Shown: piece by piece, positions 36,795-46,926 of the stretch
Numbering within the stretch: the first letter of the stretch is position 1
Layout: each line of letters starts with the position of its first letter
Assembly: GCA_021813365.1 (NCBI GenBank)
Contig: JAKALB010000001.1
Coordinates: 1 to 64,000, forward strand
Reading direction: 5' to 3'
Length of the DNA: 64,000 nucleotides
Origin: Pseudomonadota bacterium
GTDB lineage: Bacteria > Pseudomonadota > Alphaproteobacteria > Rhodobacterales > Rhodobacteraceae
Program-made: the position numbers and the translations under genes
The notes under the pieces: generated by a model
What the model was told of the DNA's origin: nothing
Databases searched by the model: none
Seen by the model: the letters and a program-made list of their open reading frames with translations, nothing else

Positions 36795-36920
36795 GGCACC
36801 TCCGGCCGGGGACATCCCGGGGTTGGTCATGGCAAGGCTTGGCCTTATGTAGGGGCTGGGCAGGGCCAAGTCCATGACCCGATGATGACTGCAACGTGAT
36901 CTGGGTGCGAAAGGATGAAA

Positions 36921-37424
36921 ATGCCGCTGCTTCTGGCTCTGATCCTGCTGACGCTGGCCGAGATCTCGCTCTATGTGACGCTGGGCGCGGCGATCGGGCT
37001 GTGGCTGACGCTGGCCGTGGTGCTGGGCACCGGGCTGGCCGGCGTGCTGATCCTGCGGTCGCAGGGGCGCCACATGATCGAGCGGCTGGTGAACAGCGTG
37101 CTGGAGCGGAGAAACCCGCTGACGGTGGCGGGCCACGGCATGCTGATGGCCATTGCCGGAGTGCTGCTGATCCTGCCCGGCTTTCTGACCGACCTGGCCG
37201 GGTTGATCCTGCTGCTGCCTCCGGTGCGTCAGGCGATCCTGCACCGGCTCGCCGAGCGGGCCCGCCGCCGCGCCGCCGATCTGGCGATGGAGGCGATGCT
37301 GGCCCCGCACCCGCACCGGCCCGGCACTGATCGCGCTCCGCAAGGCGAGGTCATCGACGGCCAGGCCGAAGCGGAACCGCCGCCGCCTGGCGGCAAGCGC
37401 CCTTCGGGCTGGACCCGGCCTTAG
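36921..37424 (+). CDS. fxsA: FxsA family membrane protein
   Basis: This 167-residue protein has four hydrophobic helices (about residues 2-18, 24-48, 75-95, 97-105) and the FxsA-typical ILRSQGRHMIERLV and GVLLILPGFLTDLAGLILLLPPVR. In E. coli FxsA affects phage T7 exclusion by the F plasmid; its native role is unknown. AAAGG (36910-36914) is well placed for ATG 36921, whereas ATG 36915 abuts it. It is divergent from the Tim44-like gene and followed by secB. Confidence 0.85.
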   Translation: MPLLLALILLTLAEISLYVTLGAAIGLWLTLAVVLGTGLAGVLILRSQGRHMIERLVNSVLERRNPLTVAGHGMLMAIAGVLLILPGFLTDLAGLILLLPPVRQAILHRLAERARRRAADLAMEAMLAPHPHRPGTDRAPQGEVIDGQAEAEPPPPGGKRPSGWTRP

Positions 37425-37504
37425 GGCCGATCCGGGCGGGCATTGAGGCGGGCGGCGCAAGCTGCTAGGAACACGGCGACCCATTTTTTCAGGAGATTTC
37501 GGGA

Positions 37505-38014
37505 ATGGCCGAAGAAACCGGTGCCGCGCCTGCCCAGCCTGCCCAGGCGCCTGCCCAGGTGCAGGTCAGGATGCAGGTTCTCGGGCAGTTCGTGCGCGAT
37601 CTGTCGTTTGAGAACGTGGTCATGCAGAAGGGCCTGGTGGCGCAGGAAATGCAGCCCGACATCCAGGTTGGCGTCAGCCTCGACGCGCGCAAGCGTGCGC
37701 CGGACAACACCTACGAGGTCATCACCAAGTTCAAGGTCACTTCGAAGAACAAGGTCAACGGCGACACGCTCTTCCTGCTGGAGCTGGATTACGCCGGGAT
37801 CTTCTTTGTCGATGGCGTGCCGGAAGACCAGTTGCACCCCTTCCTGCTGATCGAATGCCCGAGGCTTCTGTTTCCCTTCGTGCGCCGCATCATCTCGGAT
37901 GTGACGCGCGACGGCGGCTTCCCGCCGCTGAATGTCGACAACGTGGATTTTCTGGCGCTCTACCGGCAGGAAATGGCCCGCCGCGCCCAGGCGCCGCAAA
38001 CACCCGTCAACTGA
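37505..38014 (+). CDS. secB: Protein-export chaperone SecB
   Basis: This 169-residue protein has an Ala/Pro/Gln-rich N-terminus and the SecB fold signatures VLGQFVRDLSFENV, VSLDARKR and LELDYAGIFFVDGVPEDQLHPFLLIECPRLLFPFVRRIISDVTR-type segments in order. As a tetramer it holds unfolded preproteins and hands them to SecA. AGGAGA precedes the ATG. Location beside fxsA, Tim44-like and dnaQ is typical of the order. Confidence 0.96.
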   Translation: MAEETGAAPAQPAQAPAQVQVRMQVLGQFVRDLSFENVVMQKGLVAQEMQPDIQVGVSLDARKRAPDNTYEVITKFKVTSKNKVNGDTLFLLELDYAGIFFVDGVPEDQLHPFLLIECPRLLFPFVRRIISDVTRDGGFPPLNVDNVDFLALYRQEMARRAQAPQTPVN

Positions 38015-38080
38015 GCGGCCGAACGCCGCGGACCAATGAGCGCCTGCCGCGCCCTGGGTCGGTTGGCCGGGCGGCGCGCG

Positions 38081-38788
38081 TCAGGTCTGGCGCCTTCTGG
38101 TCCAGATGGCGGCCTGGCCAAGGCGCGCGACGAAGGCTTCGTGCGCCTCGGCCTCGGCCTCGGTCAGCCGGGGCGGCAGGGGGTGCGGGCGCGGGCGCGG
38201 GCGGGCACCGGTGGCGGCGGGCATCGCGGCAGCGGTCGCGCCCGAAGTTTCGGCGCTGGACAGGCCGAAATCGGGCTGCCGGCCGCCGATCAGCTCGAGA
38301 TAGACCTCGGCCAGGATTTCGCTGTCCAGAAGGGCGCCGTGCTTGTCCCGGGCGGAATTGTCGACGCCAAAGCGCCGGCACAATGCGTCAAGCGAGGCCG
38401 GCGATCCGGGAAACCTGCTGCGGGCCATCACCAGCGTGTCGGTGGCGCGGGCCGCGTCGATGGGCGGCAGGCCGACCCAGGACAATTCGGCGTTCAGGAA
38501 CTTCATGTCGAAGGCTGCGTTGTGGATGACCAGGCGCGCCTCGCCGATGAAGGCCAGGAAATCCGGGGCAATCGCGCGGAACACCGGCTTGTCGCGCAGG
38601 AAATCGTCGCCCAGGCCATGCACCTCGAAGGCCTCTTTCGGCATCGGGCGCTCCGGGTTGATGTATTGGTGATAGGTGCGGCCGGTCGGCAGGTGGTTGA
38701 ACAATTCGACGGCGCCGATTTCGACGATCCGGTGGCCTTCGCCCGGGTCTATGCCGGTGGTTTCGGTGTCGAGGACGATCTCACGCAT
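38081..38788 (-). CDS. dnaQ: DNA polymerase III epsilon subunit
   Basis: This 235-residue 3'-5' exonuclease has ExoI LDTETTGI, Exo[14 protein letters not shown] and Exo[17 protein letters not shown], the DEDDh motifs. It is followed by a Pro/Arg-rich C-terminal tail that should bind the polymerase. It proofreads replication. It overlaps coaE by eight bases and ends the maf-aroE-coaE-dnaQ operon, which points away from the candidate origin. Confidence 0.95.
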   Translation of the reverse strand: MREIVLDTETTGIDPGEGHRIVEIGAVELFNHLPTGRTYHQYINPERPMPKEAFEVHGLGDDFLRDKPVFRAIAPDFLAFIGEARLVIHNAAFDMKFLNAELSWVGLPPIDAARATDTLVMARSRFPGSPASLDALCRRFGVDNSARDKHGALLDSEILAEVYLELIGGRQPDFGLSSAETSGATAAAMPAATGARPRPRPHPLPPRLTEAEAEAHEAFVARLGQAAIWTRRRQT

Positions 38789-39377
38789 CGCGGCTCTCGC
38801 GGATATAGGCCAGCAGGGCCTTTACATAGGCTCGGGCCAGATCGAGCGACAGGGTTTCCAGGACATGGGTGGCCCGGGCGCGTTTTTCCGCATCGGGCAT
38901 CTGGCGCGACAGGATCAGGCGGAAGGTTTCCTCGGTGATGTCGGGGCGGGCCATGACGCGGGCGCGCTGCAACTCTGGCGGAGCGGTCACCAGCAGGGTG
39001 GCATCGCAAAGCGCATTGGCACCGGATTCGAAAAGGAGCGGCACATCCAGCACCAGGATATCGCTGGCGGGCGTGTCCAGAAATCGCTGGCGGTCGGCAG
39101 CGACAAGCGGGTGCACGATCGCCTCAAGATCAGCCAAAGCACGGGAGTCCCTGGCAATTTCGGCCTTGAGCGCCTTGCGGTCGATCCCGCCGTCTTTCAG
39201 CGCCGCGGGGAACCGGCGGGCGACGGCGAAAACCGCCGCCCCGCCGGGGGCGTAAAGCCGGTGCACGGCAGCATCGGCATCCCAGACCGCCAGCCCGGCC
39301 TGGGCCAGCAGCCCGGCGGTCGTGGATTTGCCCATGCCGATCGAACCGGTCAGGCCAAGAACGAAGGGCGCGCTCAT
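38781..39377 (-). CDS. coaE: Dephospho-CoA kinase
   Basis: This 198-residue P-loop kinase has [18 protein letters not shown] at its N-terminus, the [12 protein letters not shown] substrate motif, and DVPLLFESG. It carries out the last step of coenzyme A synthesis, phosphorylating the 3' hydroxyl of dephospho-CoA. Its start overlaps the aroE stop by four bases (ATGA), and its end overlaps dnaQ. Confidence 0.95.
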   Translation of the reverse strand: MSAPFVLGLTGSIGMGKSTTAGLLAQAGLAVWDADAAVHRLYAPGGAAVFAVARRFPAALKDGGIDRKALKAEIARDSRALADLEAIVHPLVAADRQRFLDTPASDILVLDVPLLFESGANALCDATLLVTAPPELQRARVMARPDITEETFRLILSRQMPDAEKRARATHVLETLSLDLARAYVKALLAYIRESRDA

Positions 39378-40213
39378 GCCGACAGGACGGCCTGGCGGGT
39401 GGCGTCATCGACCTCGGGCCGCCGATCGAACCAGCGTTCGAAGCCCGGTGCCGCCTGATGCAGCAGCATGCCCAGGCCATCGACCGTGTGGCAGCCTCTG
39501 GCCCGCGCCTGGATGAGGAAATCGGTATCCAGCGGGTTGTAGACCAGGTCGGTCACCACGGTCCGGCGATCCAGCGCGTCCAGCGGCACGTGGAAATCCG
39601 GCTTGCCTGCCATGCCCAGCGAAGTGGTATTGACCACCAGCGCAGCGCCATCCAGCATCTGGCCGGCCTGTGTCCAGTCATAGACGGTCAACTTTGCGCC
39701 GAAATCGGCGCGCAGCGCCTCGGCCCGGGGCCGGGTGCGGTTGGCGATGCGGATTTCGGGCACGCCAACCTCGAACAGCGCCGCCACCACCGCTCGCGCT
39801 GCGCCACCGGCGCCCAGCAGCGCGGCCGGGCCGGATTGGGGCTGCCACTGCGGTGCATGCTGGCGCAGATTGGCCATGAATCCCGCGCCATCGGTGTTGT
39901 CGGCGTGGATCTTGCCATCCTTGCGGAAGATCAGCGTGTTGGCAGCGCCGATCAGCGCCGCGCGATCGGTGACGATATCGGCCAGATGCAGCACGGCCTC
40001 CTTGTGCGGGATGGTGACATTGAGACCCACGAAACCCAGTCTTGGCAGGATTTTCAACGCTTCGGCTAGGTCGAACTGCGCCACGTCCATCGGGATGTAG
40101 TGTCCCTTGATGCCGTAGCGTCTCAGCCAGAAGCCATGCAATGCTGGCGAACGGCTGTGGGCGACCGGGTGGCCGATGACGCCGGCAAGCGGGATACGGG
40201 GCAACTCTGTCAC
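39374..40213 (-). CDS. aroE: Shikimate dehydrogenase
   Basis: This enzyme of about 279 residues has the shikimate-binding start AGVIGHPVAHSRSPALHGFW, the lysine motif NVTIPHKEAV, NTDGAGF and the NADP-binding GAGGAARAVVAAL. It reduces 3-dehydroshikimate to shikimate for aromatic amino acids. GTG 40213 forms a GTGA overlap with the maf stop. ATG 40225 is the alternative, but the GAGG lies directly against it with no spacing, which argues against it. Confidence 0.93.
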   Translation of the reverse strand: MTELPRIPLAGVIGHPVAHSRSPALHGFWLRRYGIKGHYIPMDVAQFDLAEALKILPRLGFVGLNVTIPHKEAVLHLADIVTDRAALIGAANTLIFRKDGKIHADNTDGAGFMANLRQHAPQWQPQSGPAALLGAGGAARAVVAALFEVGVPEIRIANRTRPRAEALRADFGAKLTVYDWTQAGQMLDGAALVVNTTSLGMAGKPDFHVPLDALDRRTVVTDLVYNPLDTDFLIQARARGCHTVDGLGMLLHQAAPGFERWFDRRPEVDDATRQAVLSA

Positions 40214-40899
40214 GACGGGATCCATCCTCGAAGCGCAAGATAGGACAGGAGCGGCAGGAGCGGCAAGCCAAGGATGCTGAAATGGTCGCCCTCGATCCGG
40301 TCGAACAGGCGGATGCCTTCCGATTCGATCTGGTAGGCGCCGACCGAGGCGGAAATCGCCGGCCAGTTCCGGGAAAGATAGGCATCGACCCAGGCGTCGG
40401 AGAATGCGCGCATCGTCATGCGGGCCACCCCGACGTGGCGCCAGACCGGCTCGCCCGCGTCGTAAAGGACGGCGGCCGAGAAGAGGTGATGCGTCTTGCC
40501 GCGCAGGTCCAGCAACTGGGCGCGCGCCTCGCCGGGCGTGGCGGGCCTGGCGAAGACGCGATCGTTCAGGGCGAGGATCTGATCGCAGCCCAGGACCAGG
40601 GCGGCGGGATTCCTGTCGGCGATCTTGCGGGCCTTGGCATCGGCCAGGGCATCGGCCTGATCGCGGGGCTTGGCGCCTTCGGCGGCAAGCGACTGGCGCA
40701 GCATCGCTTCATCGATGCGGGCGGGCCGGATCTCGAACTCAAGGCCCGCGGCCCGCAGCATCTGCTGCCGGGTCACCGAGGACGAGGCCAGGATCAGGGG
40801 GCGGGCCGGTTCGGAGCCCCGAGCCGGGGTTGTGGGCGAATCTGCGGGCAATCCGGTTTTGTTCCTGACGGCGAAATGCGGGGAAAGTGGCACCTGCAC
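40210..40899 (-). CDS. maf: Maf family nucleotide pyrophosphatase
   Basis: This Maf/Ham1-fold protein has the signature LILASSSVTRQQMLRAAGL, the mid-protein LVLGCDQILAL and a late SVGAYQIESEGIRLF. Maf proteins hydrolyse nucleoside triphosphates, often modified ones, and are linked to septum inhibition. The N-terminus is uncertain. GTG 40899 gives 229 residues, but the first 30 are not family-like, and no ribosome-binding site picks out a later start. It is the first gene of the operon and abuts the candidate oriC. Confidence 0.85.
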   Translation of the reverse strand: MQVPLSPHFAVRNKTGLPADSPTTPARGSEPARPLILASSSVTRQQMLRAAGLEFEIRPARIDEAMLRQSLAAEGAKPRDQADALADAKARKIADRNPAALVLGCDQILALNDRVFARPATPGEARAQLLDLRGKTHHLFSAAVLYDAGEPVWRHVGVARMTMRAFSDAWVDAYLSRNWPAISASVGAYQIESEGIRLFDRIEGDHFSILGLPLLPLLSYLALRGWIPS

Positions 40900-41227
40900 G
40901 AGAAAGCCGGTTCGGGACGGACATTGTCAAGAAGGCCGGGGCTGGCAGAGGGACCTTGCCCACAGCGGGACAATGCGCGGCTGGGCCCCGTGGATGGATG
41001 TTGATGTCGGGGCAGTTGTGTGGGGAAATCGGGGGTAAACCTGCAGCTTTTTGATATCACAAGGATTTTCATGTGGTGAACTTGGGTGGATTGCCTGTGG
41101 ACCAAGGCCCGGCCTGTGGGAAAGTCTGGGGATCGTCGGCCGATCCCGTTATCCACAGGGCCTACAACATCCTCTTTCCTTATGTCTTCTTTAAGAATCT
41201 ATAGAGGTTGAAGGGAAAGGTTAGGCG
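40900..41227. other. Candidate chromosomal replication origin (oriC)
   Basis: This is the longest gene-free stretch in the window. It has a perfect DnaA box TTATCCACA (41149-41157) and four 7-of-9 variants: TTGCCCACA at 40956, and on the minus strand at 41019-41027, 41096-41104 and 41115-41123. An AT-rich patch (about 41165-41210), a possible unwinding element, follows. It lies between minus-strand maf-aroE-coaE-dnaQ and plus-strand hemJ-rho-mnmEG-rsmG-parAB, with a parS 3.3 kb away, the gene setting expected near alphaproteobacterial origins. Skew analysis has not been done. Confidence 0.6.
41149..41157 (+). promoter_or_regulatory. Perfect DnaA box
   Basis: TTATCCACA matches the consensus high-affinity DnaA box exactly, immediately before the AT-rich patch upstream of hemJ. 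This is the expected arrangement for helix opening by DnaA. Confidence 0.7.
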
Positions 41228-41704
41228 ATGTGGGACTGGATCGAGACGACGCTGGCGGTTCTGTATCCCTGGGTGAAGGCGCTGCACATCATGTCGGTGA
41301 TCGCCTGGATGGCGGGACTGTTCTATCTGCCGCGATTGTTCGTCTATCACGTCGAGGGGTTGAGGAAGCAGGGTGTGGTGGCGGGCAGCGACATGGATCT
41401 GCTGTTTCAGCACCAGGAGCGGTTGCTGCTGAAGGCGATCATCAATCCGGCGAGTCTTGCGACCTGGGGTTTTGGTCTGTGTCTGGTGTTCACACCGGGC
41501 ATCGTGGACTGGGGATCGGTCTGGCCCTGGACAAAGGCGGCAGGGGTGGTCGGAATGACGCTGTTTCACCACTGGCTGGCGCGGCGGCGGAAGGATTTCG
41601 TGAAGGGCACCAACCGGATCGGCGGGCGAACCTATCGGTTGATGAACGAAGTGCCGACGCTGCTGATGGCGGTGATCGTGCTGTCGGTGGTGCTGAAGTT
41701 CTGA
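41228..41704 (+). CDS. hemJ: Protoporphyrinogen oxidase HemJ
   Basis: This 158-residue membrane protein has about four helices and the HemJ/UPF0093 hallmarks WVKALHIMSVIAWMAGLFYLPRLFVYH, near the start, and EVPTLLMAVIVLSVVL at the end. It oxidises protoporphyrinogen IX to protoporphyrin IX in alphaproteobacteria lacking HemG/HemY oxidases. AAAGG precedes the ATG. It is the first gene to the right of the candidate origin and complements hemD and hemW in the window. Confidence 0.93.
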   Translation: MWDWIETTLAVLYPWVKALHIMSVIAWMAGLFYLPRLFVYHVEGLRKQGVVAGSDMDLLFQHQERLLLKAIINPASLATWGFGLCLVFTPGIVDWGSVWPWTKAAGVVGMTLFHHWLARRRKDFVKGTNRIGGRTYRLMNEVPTLLMAVIVLSVVLKF

Positions 41705-41718
41705 GGCAAGGTGGATCG

Positions 41719-41746
41719 TTGACTTTTTGGCGCGGCGGGCTTAGGT
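41719..41746 (+). promoter_or_regulatory. Candidate promoter of rho
   Basis: TTGACT (41719-41724), 16 bases, then TTAGGT (41741-41746), about 95 bases before rho. The -35 is close to the vegetative consensus; the -10 is weak. The intervening leader could carry Rho autoregulation, but nothing specific is visible. Confidence 0.35.
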
Positions 41747-41839
41747 GACAGGCAGCGCGGCCATCCGGCCACAACGCTTTTCTGAGCCATCGCTGAACAT
41801 GGGCCCCGCCGATCCGGCCTGGGCCATCCGGATATTTCC

Positions 41840-43111
41840 ATGACTGTTGAACATCTGAATCTCTCGGACCTGAAGGCCAAGACGCCGGCCGAACTGCTGG
41901 CGATGGCCGAAGAGTGGGAAATCGAGAACGCGCCGTCGATGCGGAAGGGCGAGATGATGTTCTCGCTGTTGAAGGAGCACGCCGAAGAGGGCTGGGAAAT
42001 CGGCGGTGACGGTGTGCTGGAGGTGCTGCAGGACGGGTTCGGCTTTCTGCGCTCGACCTCGGCCAACTATCTGCCGGGCCCGGATGACATCTATGTCAGC
42101 CCGGAGATTCTGCGCCAGTTCAGCCTGCGGACCGGTGATACGGTCGAGGGGCTGATGCAGGCGCCACGCGATGGCGAGCGCTATTTCAGCATCACCAAGG
42201 TGACGCGGATCAACTTTGACGATCCGGAGAAGGCACGGCACAAGGTGCTGTTCGACAACCTGACGCCGCTCTATCCCGATGAGCGGCTGAAGATGGAGAT
42301 CGAGGATCCGACGATCAAGGACCGCTCGGCCCGAATCATCGACCTGATCTCGCCCATCGGCAAGGGCCAGCGGGCGCTGATCGTGGCGCCGCCGCGGACC
42401 GGGAAAACCGTTCTGCTGCAGAACATTGCCCATTCGATCGCGACGAACCATCCCGAATGCTATCTGATCGTGCTGCTGATCGATGAGCGGCCGGAAGAAG
42501 TGACCGACATGCAGCGCAGCGTGAAGGGCGAGGTCATCTCTTCGACCTTCGACGAACCGGCGAGCCGGCATGTGGCGGTGGCCGAAATGGTGATCGAAAA
42601 GGCCAAGCGGCTGGTCGAGCACAAGCGGGATGTGGTGATCCTGCTGGATTCGATCACGCGCCTGGGCCGGGCGTTCAACACCGTGGTGCCGTCGAGCGGC
42701 AAGGTGCTGACCGGGGGTGTCGATGCCAATGCGCTGCAACGGCCGAAGCGGTTCTTTGGTGCGGCGCGCAACATCGAGGAAGGTGGCAGCCTGACGATCA
42801 TTGCCACGGCGCTGATCGACACCGGCAGCCGGATGGATGAAGTGATCTTTGAAGAGTTCAAGGGCACCGGGAACTGCGAAATCGTGCTGGACCGCAAGGT
42901 GGCGGACAAGCGCGTGTTCCCGGCGATGGACATCCTGAAGTCGGGCACGCGGAAGGAGGATCTGCTGGTCGACAAGGCCGATCTGCAGAAGACCTATGTT
43001 CTGCGGCGGATCCTGAACCCGATGGGCACGACGGATGCGATCGAATTCCTGATCTCGAAGCTGAAGCAGACCAAGAGCAACAGCGAATTCTTTGATTCGA
43101 TGAACGCCTGA
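41840..43111 (+). CDS. rho: Transcription termination factor Rho
   Basis: This 423-residue factor has an N-terminal helical domain ([26 protein letters not shown]), the cold-shock-like RNA-binding domain ([10 protein letters not shown]), and the RecA-type ATPase: Walker [13 protein letters not shown], then [14 protein letters not shown] and [14 protein letters not shown]. It ends transcription at unstructured C-rich RNA as a hexamer. It lies between hemJ and mnmE, a standard origin-proximal order. Confidence 0.98.
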   Translation: MTVEHLNLSDLKAKTPAELLAMAEEWEIENAPSMRKGEMMFSLLKEHAEEGWEIGGDGVLEVLQDGFGFLRSTSANYLPGPDDIYVSPEILRQFSLRTGDTVEGLMQAPRDGERYFSITKVTRINFDDPEKARHKVLFDNLTPLYPDERLKMEIEDPTIKDRSARIIDLISPIGKGQRALIVAPPRTGKTVLLQNIAHSIATNHPECYLIVLLIDERPEEVTDMQRSVKGEVISSTFDEPASRHVAVAEMVIEKAKRLVEHKRDVVILLDSITRLGRAFNTVVPSSGKVLTGGVDANALQRPKRFFGAARNIEEGGSLTIIATALIDTGSRMDEVIFEEFKGTGNCEIVLDRKVADKRVFPAMDILKSGTRKEDLLVDKADLQKTYVLRRILNPMGTTDAIEFLISKLKQTKSNSEFFDSMNA

Positions 43112-43139
43112 TCGGCGCCTGGGGCGCCCGAAAGCCGAG

Positions 43140-44429
43140 ATGGACACGATCTATGCCCTGGCCAGCGCCCGCGGTAAGGCGGGTGTGGCGGTCTTCCGGC
43201 TGTCCGGGCCTGCCGCCCGCGGGGCTGCCGAGGCGTTGGTGGGGGTGCTGCCCGCGCCACGCCAGGCAGGTCTGCGACGAATCGTCTGGGATGGCGAGGT
43301 GATCGACGAGGGGCTGGTGCTGGTTTTCCCGGAAGGCGAGAGCTTTACCGGGGAATCGGTGGTCGAGTTGCAGGTGCATGGCAGCGTGGCGGTGATTGCG
43401 GCGCTGAGTCGTGCGCTTGCGGCGCAGACTGGGCTGCGGATGGCCGAACCGGGGGAATTCACCCGGCGGGCATTGCTGAACGGCCGGATGGACCTGGCTC
43501 AGGTGGAAGGGCTGGCGGACCTGATCGACGCTGAAACCGAGGCACAGCGGCGACAGGCAGAGCGGGTGTTGCAGGGCGCCGTGGCCGCGCGGGTGGCGGG
43601 GTGGCGGCAGCTTCTGGTGCGGGCGGCGGCGCTGGTCGAGGCGACGATCGATTTCGTGGATGAGGATGTGCCGGTGGATGTGGCGCCGGAAGTCGGTGAT
43701 CTGCTGGAGCGGCTGAGTGCAGAGCTGCGCGCTGAAATTGCGGGGTCGCGGGTGGCCGAACGGGTGCGTGACGGGTTCGAAGTGGCCATCATCGGGGCGC
43801 CGAACGCTGGAAAATCCACACTTCTCAACGCACTGGCGGGGAGGGAGGTGGCTTTGACATCGGAGATTGCCGGTACGACCCGGGATGTGATCGAAGTTCG
43901 GATGGACCTGGAAGGGCTGCCCGTTACCTTGCTCGACACGGCCGGGCTGCGCGATTCGGATGACCGGCTGGAGGCGATGGGGATGCGTCGGGCGCTGGAG
44001 CGGGCTCAGCGGGCCGATCTGCGCCTGTTCCTGCTGCGCGATCCCGGCGAAGCCCTGCCCCTGGCGGCGCAACCGGGGGATCTGGTGGTGCTGGGCCGCG
44101 CGGATGAACGTGTGGTGCCAGGGATTCCCGGGGTTTCGGGGCTCACGGGACAGGGGCTGGATGATCTGATGCGGGCGATCGGGGCGGAATTGTCGCGGCG
44201 CGCGTTGACTGTCGGGGTGATGGTGCGCGCGCGCCATGCCCAGGCGATGGAGCAAGCCCTGGCGGCCCTGGCGCGGGCCGGCGCGCGATTGCCCAAATTG
44301 CGGGTGGAAACGGAATTTGTTGCGGCCGACCTCTGGGTTGCCATAAGGGCGCTTGATATGCTGGTCGGCAAGGTCGACGTGGAGAATCTGCTGGACGAGA
44401 TATTCTCCAGCTTTTGCATCGGAAAGTAG
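43140..44429 (+). CDS. mnmE: tRNA modification GTPase MnmE
   Basis: This 429-residue protein has an N-terminal folate-binding domain ([22 protein letters not shown]) and a helical domain. The inserted G domain has G1 GAPNAGKST (219-227), G2 GTTRD (245-249) and G3 DTAGLR (266-271), and the C-terminal catalytic FCIGK has Cys426. With MnmG it makes cmnm5U34 in tRNA. Oddly, the G4 position reads GRAD (319-322) instead of NKxD, so guanine specificity may differ. The stop is two bases before the likely mnmG start. Confidence 0.94.
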   Translation: MDTIYALASARGKAGVAVFRLSGPAARGAAEALVGVLPAPRQAGLRRIVWDGEVIDEGLVLVFPEGESFTGESVVELQVHGSVAVIAALSRALAAQTGLRMAEPGEFTRRALLNGRMDLAQVEGLADLIDAETEAQRRQAERVLQGAVAARVAGWRQLLVRAAALVEATIDFVDEDVPVDVAPEVGDLLERLSAELRAEIAGSRVAERVRDGFEVAIIGAPNAGKSTLLNALAGREVALTSEIAGTTRDVIEVRMDLEGLPVTLLDTAGLRDSDDRLEAMGMRRALERAQRADLRLFLLRDPGEALPLAAQPGDLVVLGRADERVVPGIPGVSGLTGQGLDDLMRAIGAELSRRALTVGVMVRARHAQAMEQALAALARAGARLPKLRVETEFVAADLWVAIRALDMLVGKVDVENLLDEIFSSFCIGK

Positions 44430-44431
44430 GG

Positions 44432-46303
44432 GTGTTTCACGTGAAACATTTCGATGTCGTGGTGATTGGCGGCGGGCATGCCGGGATCGAGGCGGCTTCC
44501 GCCGCGGCCCGGATGGGTGCGCGCACGGCGCTGGTCACGATGCGGGCCGCGGCGATCGGGACGATGAGCTGCAACCCCGCGATCGGCGGGTTGGGCAAGG
44601 GTCATCTGGTGCGTGAGGTCGATGCGCTGGACGGGGTGATGGGTCTGGCGGCGGATGCGGCGGGAATCCAGTTCCGGCTGTTGAACCGCAGCAAGGGGCC
44701 GGCGGTGCAGGGGCCGCGGGCGCAGGCGGATCGCAAGCTTTATCGGCAAGCCGTGCAGAGGCACCTGGCTGCGCAACCGAACCTGACCGTGGTCGAGGGC
44801 GAGGTCACCGACCTGATCTTCGAGGCCGCCGTCTGCCGCGGCGTGGTGTTGAGTGAGGGCAGTGAGGTCCGTTCGGCCTCGGTGGTCCTGACGACGGGAA
44901 CTTTCCTGAACGGAATCATCCATGTTGGCGATCAGCGCCGCCCCGGCGGGCGTGTCGGAGACCCGGCTTCGGAACGCCTGGCACAGCGCCTGCGCGAGGT
45001 CAGTCCGGGCCGTGGCCGGCTGAAGACCGGGACGCCGCCGCGGCTGGACGGGCGAACGATCCGTTGGGATATTCTGGAAAGCCAGGCCGGCGATGCGGAG
45101 CCGGCGATGTTTTCCTTTCTCAGCAGCGGCCCGGTCGTGCGGCAGATCAGCTGCGGCGTGACCGAGACCAACCCGCGCACACATGACATCGTGCGGGCAA
45201 ATCTGAGCCGGTCGGCGATGTTCGGCGGCCATATCGAAGGCGTGGGTCCGCGGTACTGCCCCTCGATCGAGGACAAGGTGGTCCGCTTTGCCGACAAGAC
45301 GGCGCACCAGGTCTTCCTCGAGCCCGAGGGCCTGGATGATTCGACCGTCTATCCGAATGGAATCTCCTCCTCGCTGCCGCTGGAGGTGCAGGAGGCCTAT
45401 GTGCATTCGATCAGGGGGTTGGAGGATGCGGTGATCCTGCAGCCCGCCTATGCCATCGAGTATGATTTCTTCGATCCCCGCGGGCTGAAATCGACGCTGG
45501 AATCGAATTCTGTTGCGGGGCTGTTCCTGGCGGGGCAGATCAACGGCACAACGGGCTACGAAGAGGCGGCGGCGCAGGGTCTGGTGGCGGGCTGCAATGC
45601 GGCGGCCCGGGCGCTTGACCGCGAGACCTGGGCGCCGACACGGCGCGACAGCTATATCGGCGTGATGCTGGACGATCTGTTGAACCGGGGCGTGACAGAG
45701 CCATACCGGATGTTCACATCGCGCGCGGAATACCGGCTGAAATTGCGGGCGGACAACGCCGATCAGCGATTGACCGGGCTAGGGATGCGGCTGGGTCTGG
45801 TTGGGCCGGTGCGATCCGCTGCCTGGCGCAGCAAGGCCGAGGCTTTGGATCGCGCCCGAGCGCTGCTGCAGGCGCAAGCCTTCACGCCGCACGAACTGCA
45901 GAGGCGCGGCATAACGCTCAGCCAGGACGGGATACGCCGGTCGGCCCTGCAATTGCTGGCGCTGCCGGGGATCGAAGAGCACCAGGTGGAGGATCTGGTG
46001 CCGGCACTCGCCGATGTGGCCCCGGAGATTCGTCAGCAGTTGGCCCGGGATGCGCTGTACGAGCAATTCTCCGACCGCCAGGAGCGGGAGTCCGGTGCGC
46101 TGGTGGGGGATGATGACACGATGATTCCGCCCGGTTTCATCTTCCGCGATCTGCCTGGGCTTTCGAACGAACTGCAGGCGAAGCTGGAGCGCCTGCGGCC
46201 TGCGACATTGGGCGCGGCAGGCCGGATCGAGGGCATGACCCCGGCCGCGCTGGCGCTGATCCTGGCACGGGTGCGGCGCCAGGCACGGGTGGCGGCCCAA
46301 TGA
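44432..46303 (+). CDS. mnmG: tRNA modification flavoprotein MnmG (GidA)
   Basis: The 623-residue FAD protein has the dinucleotide fold [15 protein letters not shown], then [25 protein letters not shown], and the C-terminal MnmE-binding domain. It forms cmnm5U34 in tRNA with MnmE. The first codons (GTG TTT CAC GTG AAA CAT) are a parS site. GTG 44432 gives the FHVKH start common in this order; GTG 44441 with AGGGG before it is the alternative. The stop overlaps rsmG by four bases. Confidence 0.95.
   Translation: MFHVKHFDVVVIGGGHAGIEAASAAARMGARTALVTMRAAAIGTMSCNPAIGGLGKGHLVREVDALDGVMGLAADAAGIQFRLLNRSKGPAVQGPRAQADRKLYRQAVQRHLAAQPNLTVVEGEVTDLIFEAAVCRGVVLSEGSEVRSASVVLTTGTFLNGIIHVGDQRRPGGRVGDPASERLAQRLREVSPGRGRLKTGTPPRLDGRTIRWDILESQAGDAEPAMFSFLSSGPVVRQISCGVTETNPRTHDIVRANLSRSAMFGGHIEGVGPRYCPSIEDKVVRFADKTAHQVFLEPEGLDDSTVYPNGISSSLPLEVQEAYVHSIRGLEDAVILQPAYAIEYDFFDPRGLKSTLESNSVAGLFLAGQINGTTGYEEAAAQGLVAGCNAAARALDRETWAPTRRDSYIGVMLDDLLNRGVTEPYRMFTSRAEYRLKLRADNADQRLTGLGMRLGLVGPVRSAAWRSKAEALDRARALLQAQAFTPHELQRRGITLSQDGIRRSALQLLALPGIEEHQVEDLVPALADVAPEIRQQLARDALYEQFSDRQERESGALVGDDDTMIPPGFIFRDLPGLSNELQAKLERLRPATLGAAGRIEGMTPAALALILARVRRQARVAAQ
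44433..44448. promoter_or_regulatory. parS: parS centromere site 1
   Basis: TGTTTCACGTGAAACA is a perfect 16-bp palindrome matching the alphaproteobacterial parS consensus. ParB (encoded 3.4 kb to the right) should load here as a CTP-dependent clamp for chromosome segregation. The site covers the start codons of mnmG and encodes FHVKH. Confidence 0.93.
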
Positions 46304-46926
46304 TCAAGGCTTGCGACGATCTTTGCGGTTCGGCCGGCCTGAGCCCGGCCCTGCAGGACCGTCTGCAACAGCTGGTCGATCTGGTGTGCAAGTGGAATGG
46401 GGCGATCAACCTGGTCGCGGCGGCCAGCCTGCCCGACATCTGGCGCCGGCATGTTGCCGACAGCGCACAACTGTTCGATCTTCGCCCAGCCGGTGCACGG
46501 CTTTGGATGGATCTTGGCAGCGGCGGCGGGTTTCCTGGGCTTGTCGTGGGTGTTCTGGCTGCTGAACTGGCGCCGGATCTGCAGGTCGAACTGGTCGATT
46601 CAGACCAGCGAAAATGCGTGTTCCTGCAAATGGCCGTCCAGCAGCTGGGCCTGAAGGCCCGGGTGACGCGGTCGCGCATCGAGGCCCTGACCCCGCGGGG
46701 TGCCGACATTGTTTCGGCCCGTGCGCTGGCCCGCCTGGACCAGCTATGCGCCCTTGCCCTACCACATCTGGCGCCAGGCGGGATTTGCCTTTTTCTGAAG
46801 GGCGCCGGGATCGATGCCGAGGTGATGGCCGCCCGGCGCGCGTATTCCTTCAGCCTGGGCCTGAATCCCAGCCGGACCGACCCCGGCGGCGTTGTGGCCA
46901 AACTGGCGGACCTGTCCCATGTCTGA
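46300..46926 (+). CDS. rsmG: 16S rRNA (guanine527-N7)-methyltransferase RsmG (GidB)
   Basis: This 208-residue SAM methyltransferase has [13 protein letters not shown] near the N-terminus, [11 protein letters not shown], and the SAM-binding [12 protein letters not shown]. It methylates G527 of 16S rRNA; loss gives low-level streptomycin resistance. Both ends overlap neighbours: mnmG by four bases and parA by eight. Confidence 0.95.
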   Translation: MIKACDDLCGSAGLSPALQDRLQQLVDLVCKWNGAINLVAAASLPDIWRRHVADSAQLFDLRPAGARLWMDLGSGGGFPGLVVGVLAAELAPDLQVELVDSDQRKCVFLQMAVQQLGLKARVTRSRIEALTPRGADIVSARALARLDQLCALALPHLAPGGICLFLKGAGIDAEVMAARRAYSFSLGLNPSRTDPGGVVAKLADLSHV

